A stretch of DNA of 64,000 nt from positions 62,001 to 126,000 of the forward strand of contig JAAOMT010000441.1 of NCBI GenBank assembly GCA_016748015.1, given 5' to 3'. Positions 57,481 to 64,000 of this stretch are shown piece by piece (the stretch's first letter is position 1; each line of letters begins with the position of its first letter). The stretch is from Geosiphon pyriformis. Taxonomy: Eukaryota; Glomeromycota; Glomeromycetes; Archaeosporales; Geosiphonaceae. Position numbers and translations under genes: made by a program. Below the pieces are notes generated by a model, which worked only from the letters and a program-made list of their open reading frames with translations, was not told the DNA's origin and made no database searches.

Positions 57481-60400
57481 GTGATCTTGTTTGAAAAATT
57501 GCAATATGTAATATAAGGGGCTTAAATAACTCAGCCAAACAGGCTAATATTATTTGATGGCACAACGATATGAAAAATCTGGTTTCAATTTTCACTGAGA
57601 CAAAACTTAAGAGTAATATTTGCCTGTGGATAATCAACAAATTTGATGGGGTTCGGGTGTTCATGTCTGGTCTGAATTTTAGTTACATGGGTTCTGAAAT
57701 TGCTATTGTAATGAACAACTCTTTAGCAAAGCATGTTTACAAAGTTTCTGAAGTGCTTGGTTGGCTCTTGTCTATTAAGCTGCTGTTCAGGAATAAACTT
57801 TCTGTGTTAATTTTGGGTCTTTATGCTGGTGTTTCTGCATCAGTTTGGTTTTTTCAAGCTGGTAAAATCAACTCTCTCATTGTAAAGGCTGTTAATGAGT
57901 CTTCTTTTGTTGTTCTCAGTGGTGACTTTAATGAGGACAGGTTTCAAAAGTGTGCTAGTTTTAAAAAATGCTTTAATTTGGGCTTAATGAATTCTCTAAA
58001 TGGGAGCCCAGCTGCAAAAACATTCACTTGGTGCAATTTTCATGGTGTTTTAAAAATGATTGATTATGTGTTTGTTTCCTCAAATCTGGTTAATGCTGTT
58101 GTGGATTGTAGTGTAGCTGATGTTGTGAACCATTTCGATACTGATCACATGACTGTTTCTGTTTCTGTGAGTTTGGGTGGTTTGCTTGATGTCTAATTGA
58201 ACTCACTGTGCAAACAAGCAAATAAGAACTGTTGGAAATTTGATGTCAAAAATATGAATGATACCAAAAGGTGTGAGTTTAATGCAGCTATGATGGCTAA
58301 TGCTGCCATGTTTTTGGATGATTTCTCTTTGGCCAGTAAGTTTTCGGATCTGGGACATTGTTCACAAGATTGTGGTTCTCTCAGCAAATGGAATATTCAA
58401 GAAAAAGTGGTTCAAGGGTTTTGAAAGTGTTTTTATCAAGGTGTCTTCCAAGTTTCACAAGCTAGAATTGCTAGTTTCTAAATTGGTTAAGGCTTTGCAT
58501 TTGGTCTCTAGTGATGTTTTTGCTTCTTTGTTGGAGGTGTGGAACAAGTTTGATTCTACTGGTGCATTAGCAGTGAGGTTTCTCTTTTTCTCAGGTTCTG
58601 ACTTTGGTCTTATTCGATCTGCACTGGCCAAGGCAAGAAAGTTGTACTGCTCTTCCAAATTGCTGGAATCTAGGTGTGCTGAGGAGTTCTCTATCAAGCA
58701 GACTATTAATAGAAGAATGGAAAGTTTCGAGTTGAACAAAAGCCACACCATCAGGAGTGTGTTGGAGCATTCTTTTCGCGAAGTGGTTTTAAACCATTTG
58801 GTTGTGGATGACAAGCTGGTTCTGGAGCCTGAGTTGGTCAAGTCTAAGGTGGATGTGATAATAGAGAAATGGACTAGGAAGCATAAGGTGGTGACTGATA
58901 TCTCAAATAATTGGATTCATCAATACCAGCTCTTGGATTATGTTTTTGATGGTGCTTTTTTTGACATTATGAGCATGATTGGTTTTGATGAGATGTTTGC
59001 TGTAGTATCAAGTCTGCCTGATGAGAAAGCAGCTGGCCTTTCTGGCATCTCAAATGAATTATAGAAGTGCTGTGACAAGTCAGTTTTAGATATGCTTTTG
59101 GTGCTTTTAAATTGTTGTTTGGTTCATGAGTCTGTTTCTGGTTCTTGGAAAGAAGTCTGGGTCTCAATGATTCCTAAACCATATGAGTGGGAGAGTGTTC
59201 TTACAAACACCCATCTCATTGCATTAATAGAAACGGCCCGCAAAATTCTTTCCAAGATTCTCTCAGACAGAATTTTCTCAGCTTGCAGCACGTTTGATAT
59301 TCTTTGTGGAGACAACTTTTCTGTCTTGAAAGGTACATCGACACAATCTCCCATTTTTGCCATAAATTCTGTGATTGAGGATGCTTTAGAAAAAACCATA
59401 AGCTGTGGCTGGTGTTACAAGACATGTGTAAGGCCTATGATTTTGTTGGGTGAGTTCATCTCAAGAGAAGCTTAGTTGGGATCAAAATGTGTGGCAGGTT
59501 CATTAGATTTTTTGGTGGGATTCACAATGGTTATGTTAACAGAGTAATAACAGACTTTGGTTTAATTGATGAGTATTATGTTCATGACAGTTTGGATCAG
59601 GGGGAGGTTTTTTTGTCTCTTCTCTGGCACATTTTCTATGATTCACTTTTGTGTGAGGTTAAGAGACAAAAGAGTATATGTGGGTACAAATTGAATTCTT
59701 ATTTTGTTTCCAAGAATGGCCGGGTAGAGTTTTGTGCTGGATTAACATCATTTTTTGCTACAGGTGCTTTTGTTGATAATATCATTTGGGTTGGTAATAA
59801 TCAGGCTGCTACATAACACATTCTCGACATTGCTAGTAAATTTTTTAGATTTAATGACATTTCCATAAACAATGACAAAACTGTGGTCATTCCTATTAAT
59901 TGTTAGGTGACATCCCCCCATTTAACTATCAGTGGCACAACAATTTTTATCACAAAGAAAGGTGAACCTTACTGTTATCTGAGTATTTTTTTATCAACTG
60001 AGGGTTTGTTGAAGTCTAGTTTGGCTAAGGCTTATTTGGATGTGTGGTTTTTTGTTAATCTTGTTCTGAGAAAAGCTATCTCAGATAAGCAGTTTGCTTA
60101 TTTGGTGTTGGCAGTCCTGTTTCCAATTATCGGCTACAGGACTCAGTTTAGTTATGTTCATCTCAGTGTATGTAATAAGTGGAATGCTCTGATCCACAAA
60201 TGTTTAAAATCTAAATCTGGTCTCTTTCATGACTTCTCCAGTGATGCACTTTATTATCCTTCCCTATACAATTTGAAATCTTTTGAGCAAATTCAGGCTG
60301 AAAGCAAATCTGCTTCTACAGTTTTTTTTGCAAATTCAGCTGGAATTTTGGGTCAATTGTTCTTTTACAGATCTCATGATCTTTAAGTTCTTAGCTGGAA

Positions 60401-62153
60401 CCCTCGTTATCCTTTATAATTTCCAGCTTGTGTTAAAGTGGATTTTTTGAACAATTTTTTGGCTGGTATGGTCTGTATTTTTTCTGGATGTAATTTGTTT
60501 TTGAGTGGCTCTCTGGTCAGTGCTTTTTGTCTCCGTGGTAGTACTCTTTTGTTTTTTGTTTTTGGTGAGCCTGTTTATTGTAAATATGTTACTTCTCTTC
60601 AGTGTTATGGAGTTGCTTTCATGGAGCAATTGCGTGACTGGAATGGTGTTGTTTTTAATTGGAAGATGTTCAAACATTGGAAGCAGTTGAATCTTTGTGG
60701 CCCAGTTTCTTTGTGGTTTAAGTTATCAGTTTGCTTTCTTGTTGGGGTGGATTCTTCATCTGTTTATCCTTAGCTTTTGGATGACTGCTTCTCTTCTAAC
60801 ATTTTTCAGTCTGAGGGGTTTGGTGTTGTTAGTAATAGTCTCTTAAATGTTGATGCTAGTAATCTGTCTGTGTATATGGATGAGTCTCTTAGTGGGTTGG
60901 AGACTTTAGGTATAAAAGCTGGTACTGCTGTTTTTTTTGAGGATGTGGATTTAAGTTTGGGTGTGGGGGTGTCTGGTTTGGTTTCTTTAATCATGACAGA
61001 GTTGCAGGCCATTGCTTTGGCTCTTGAGTGTATTCCTTTTTTTTGTCATGTGAATTTGTTCTCAGATAGTCAGGCTGCTTTGAATGCATGCAAGATAGAA
61101 TCTGTATTGGTTTGCCTGGATTTTAGAAATTGGTGTTGGATCAAATGTCGCCACATCTTGGATGTTATCCATCATAAAAATTTAGTTGTTAATTGGGTCA
61201 AAGTTAAAGGTCACTCAGGTGTTTTGAACAATAAGCATACTGACAAACTGGCTAAGGATGCTGCATCTTCGAATTGGTTTTTGTCTCACTTGGTTGGCGA
61301 GCATTTTCTGAGGGCAGGTGGAACTACAGTTTCTGGTAACTCTAGGCACTTTGTTTATGATGTTTTTAGGTTTGTTCATCGAGCACATTATGAAGTTGGT
61401 TCTGGTTTACAGGTTATGACAGACAGCTTGCGTGCTGATATTGATTGGTACAAATCATCTTTGGTTTGGCACCCGGATTCTCACTTAGCTGCTGGTTTTA
61501 CTAGCGTGTGGACTGTTGACGTCTGGACATATTTCATGAAGGTTTTCTATCATCAGCTTCCTGTTGCTGTGCATAAATGACTCTATAATAAGTGTTATCC
61601 CAGTGTTGTATATTTGTTCTGTGGTAATGTTGAAGTCTCAGACCACATCTTTTCTTGTCCTTTCGATACTGCTGCACATGCTCAGCTGTTGAATGTTCAT
61701 GCTTCTGCTTGGTTGGTGTATTCTGGCTTGTCTCATTCTTTTTCGTGCATTGTACAATTGTTGGCTACTTGTGTTACTGACATGCAAGTTGGCTTTGCTC
61801 TGTGTAAAGGTTTTGTTTTCAAAGAATGATACCATGAATCTGTTGTTGTTTTCAAGGACTCGAACATTGCAAGTCTCAATATTGTGAGTTTTGTGCGTGA
61901 GTTTTGTCTTGCTTTCCGGAAGAATATTTGGTTGGTTTGCACCAAACACCAGGCTTTTATGGAGAAGAAAAATCTAATTTCATGTGATAGTTCTATTCCC
62001 AGTTCAGTTGCTGGCTTTTCTTCAGTGTTTTTGGCTGGTGTGATTAAGTTATTGGAAATTGCAGATGCTTTGGGTGTTGGCTTTGGGTTTCGTAAATCTT
62101 GTTTGTTTTTTTCTGGTATTGGGGACTTGGTCTCTATTAATATAAGTGTATAG
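57477..62153 (+). pseudogene. LINE-3 ORF2: endonuclease, RT, RNase H
   Basis: ATG at 57477 overlaps the ORF1 stop (ATGA). EN: ICNIRGLN, FTETKL with catalytic Glu, SGDFNEDRF, and DHMTVSVS near the end. RT: VSMIPKPYEW (about 59161-59195), ALIETARKILSKILSDRI, KGTSTQSPIFAI, LDQGEVFLSLLWHIFYD, then FVDN at 59769-59780 where FVDD is required. RNase H: VYMDESLS, LFSDSQAAL, VKGHSGVLNNKHTDKLA (about 61200-61255). A Cys/His motif follows (FCGNVEVSDHIFSC). Stops at 57492, 57558, 58194, 59063 and later, plus frameshifts near 58370 and 59395, disable it. Confidence 0.88.
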
Positions 62154-62271
62154 TATTGTTCTGATTGACTTGAGTGGCTAGTCATGTGTAGTTAATACAT
62201 GATTCGCACCTAGTTTAGATCATTTATATGATGTATAATACAAGGCCGTGTTTGGACCTCACTTACTAAAC

Positions 62272-62290
62272 ATAATAATAATAATAATAA
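62272..62290 (+). repeat. TAA microsatellite tail of LINE-3
   Basis: Six tandem TAA units end the element. A similar AAT run ends LINE-1 at 17470-17494. Such tails are known from I-type LINEs and reflect template slippage at the start of reverse transcription. Confidence 0.75.
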
Positions 62291-62960
62291 ATTATTGTTT
62301 ACTATTATTTTTTTTTGGTAACTAAAACTATAATTTTATTTATGTTTTTTTTAAAAATAAATATTAATTAGATAATCTTTTTAAATCTATTTACTATTAT
62401 AAATAATTTTTAAATAATTAATATTTTTACTATAGTGCTTTTTATTATTATTAACAAATTAATATTTAAAACATAAAATTTTTTAACAAGTATTTTTATT
62501 TTTTTCTTAATTATCTTAAATTTAATTTACTTTTTTTTAAAACAATAAGTTAATATAAAAAAAATTCACTTTTTTATTCTTTATATTAAAATCAATTATA
62601 TCAAAAAAAATTTTATTCAACTTATTAGTATTTATTTTTTTTATTTTAAAGTATTTATTTAAAAATTCAAAAAAATTTTATATTTATTATTTATTATATA
62701 TCTATTATTAATTATTAAAAAATTTACTATTTTTTTGTTAAATTTGTATTTATGTTTTTAAATTGATTAAAACTAATACTACTTAAAAATATTTTTAATT
62801 TTAAATTTATTTTATTGTTTAAATATTTAATATTACTAACTAAAACTTTTGGTTTTTGTAATAAGTTATTATTAATAAAATCAAAAACAATGCTTTTAGC
62901 AAACTTTTTTTTGTTATATTACCACTTATAGTAACTGTTAAATTTAAAACAAAAGAGTTT
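62291..62960 (-). mobile_element. LINE-4, right segment (ORF1 5' part)
   Basis: It starts with the right ATTATTGT and continues the LINE-4 sequence exactly where 55378 stopped: ATTATTGTTTAC against ATCGCTGTTTAC of LINE-2 at about 54396-54407, then a long stretch matching LINE-2 54408-54640 after AT conversion. Its end is not sharp. Confidence 0.72.
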
Positions 62961-63770
62961 ATATTTTGTAAAATAATAAAAAACATAAAAAAATAAAAAC
63001 AAAAAACTTTTTTGTAAAATTTTAAGTATTTTTTTTTACAGTCAAAAAATTAATATTTTTAATAAATAATTTATTAATAAAAACCATAATTGTTTTTAAA
63101 GTATTTTATTTAAATTTATTGAAAATTTTTACTATTTTTTAAATTAAAACTTGTTTTTTTATTAAGTTTAAAATATGTTTTTTAATATTAGTTTTAATAT
63201 TTTTATTTTTTTTAATATTGTTTAAATTTTTTAAAAAATACATTATTAATTTTTTTAGAATTTTTAATTTTTTGCTTATTTTTTTTGGTTTTTAAAACCA
63301 AAATATTTTTTAATATTTATATTACTTTTTTTTAATTTTTTTTAAATATATTACTATTAAAACCAATAGTTGTCAATTTTCAAAAAATAATTTATTATTA
63401 GATAAATTAATATTATTATAAGATAGAAAAGTAAAATATAATTTTTTCTTAAATTTATTAGGTTTTTTAAAAAAAAAAAAGTTTTTGTTAATTTATATAT
63501 ATTATTAATATTTAATATTAATTTTAAAATTTTACGCATTTATTTATAATTATTATAACTGTTTGCCCATTTTAAAATTATAATATAAACAAAATTAAAA
63601 ATATTTGATTAAGTAATATATTTTTTGTATATATATTTTTTTAATAATAATTAATTTTAAAACTAAGTTGTATTTAGAAAATAATAAAATAATAAAAAAG
63701 AATTGTTAACTATATTAAATATTAAAAAATTTTGGCATATATTACAAAAAATTACAATTTTATAAATAAA
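62961..63770. repeat. Extremely AT-rich repeat remnant
   Basis: Almost pure A/T. Part (about 63030-63200) can be aligned on the plus strand with LINE-3 58690-58870 (start of RT), suggesting one more decayed LINE copy, but low complexity makes this weak. A palindromic TTTGGTTTTTAAAACCAAA is at about 63285-63303. Confidence 0.35.
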
Positions 63771-64000
63771 TTTTCAGTTATTAAAATGGAAAAACCACAT
63801 ATATTGAAAGTTGGTTTTGTTCTTATTGCTTTGCATTAAAAACATGAGTGACAATAATGACATTAGCATTTTAAAAAATTACAAAGTAATAACGTGTGCT
63901 GCCATAACTTGGTGGCGGTGTAACTAATAAACCAATTTTTTTTTGTACATATGTCAAAACAAATTTTAAGGCACCAACATTTTCTACAGGCGTGTGCCTG
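63771..64000. other. Right edge, unassigned
   Basis: Composition returns to host-like values (GC patches such as GCCATAACTTGGTGGCGGTG). No frame or repeat recognised. Confidence 0.35.

Larger units (their letters stand above)
55379..62290 (+). mobile_element. LINE-3: full-length, least decayed LINE
   Basis: The element lies between two copies of ATTATTGT (55371-55378, 62291-62298) and ends in a TAA repeat (about 62272-62290) in place of poly(A). A 5' UTR of about 140 bp contains a CT-rich tract. The sequence flanking it on both sides belongs to one older LINE (LINE-4), which proves insertion. It is the most GC-rich and most open of the LINE copies here. Confidence 0.93.

Noticed and set aside
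56259-57664. Minus-strand frames of 62-107 codons
   Set aside because: Antisense shadows of LINE-3 ORF1 and ORF2 start.
1-64000. tRNA, rRNA or other structured RNA genes
   Set aside because: I looked for A/B-box and rRNA-like stretches and saw none that I could support by eye.

Overview
Overall: this is nuclear sequence from an AT-rich, intron-rich fungus. The best guess is an arbuscular mycorrhizal fungus (Glomeromycotina, Rhizophagus-like). The reasons are short introns in conserved genes, a kinase-like gene with Sel1 repeats, dUTPase-bearing Ty3/gypsy elements, and a LINE superfamily whose proteins I associate with this group. The species cannot be fixed from the sequence alone. The window has two compartments: an island of about 21 kb of intact host genes (about 22.3-43.6 kb) between two blocks of nested, decaying retrotransposons.

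Left repeat block (1-21.4 kb): a minus-strand Ty3/gypsy element (Gypsy-B) was hit by two other LTR elements. Gypsy-C (minus strand; its 5' LTR is 244-1248 and its body lies off the left edge) sits in the region upstream of RT. Gypsy-A (plus strand, complete at 1697-11788, with 854/851 bp LTRs and a 4-bp CCAT target duplication) sits in the dUTPase C-terminus. Gypsy-A reads gag, protease, zinc ribbons, dUTPase, linker, RT, RNase H, integrase and a unique C-terminal region, all broken by many C-to-T/G-to-A stops. Gypsy-B continues to its 5' LTR (16104-16988). A decayed LTR half and a 5'-truncated, very AT-rich LINE follow.

Gene island: MOT1/BTAF1 (27 inferred exons, about 1,930 aa), a small membrane protein, a protein with an MLKL-like four-helix N-terminus, a pseudokinase and Sel1 repeats, a small predicted mitochondrial protein, a CZIB/DUF866 zinc protein, proteasome subunit RPT5, a NUDX14-like Nudix hydrolase, a small ZnF-UBP protein, and an STF2/TMA10-like hydrophilin. 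I rebuilt the exons by hand. In every gene the phases sum to an open frame, and RPT5 (432 aa) and CZIB (160 aa) match or nearly match the usual family length.

Right repeat block (about 47-63 kb): an old, extremely AT-rich minus-strand LINE (LINE-4) is split by two younger relatives. LINE-2 (minus, about 48373-55155) is in the same orientation. LINE-3 (plus, 55379-62290) is in the opposite orientation, with an 8-bp ATTATTGT target duplication. Both carry ORF1 (RRM-like fold plus CCHC knuckle) and ORF2 (APE endonuclease, RT, RNase H) with overlapping stop/start codons, and both have lost the second RT catalytic Asp.

Most notable: (1) the MLKL-like/pseudokinase/Sel1 gene, a candidate fungal regulated-cell-death or signalling effector; (2) the dUTPase plus zinc-ribbon module in the gypsy family; (3) a gag frame that opens at a conserved GTG with no in-frame AUG in three different elements; (4) graded mutational decay of the same LINE family within one window.
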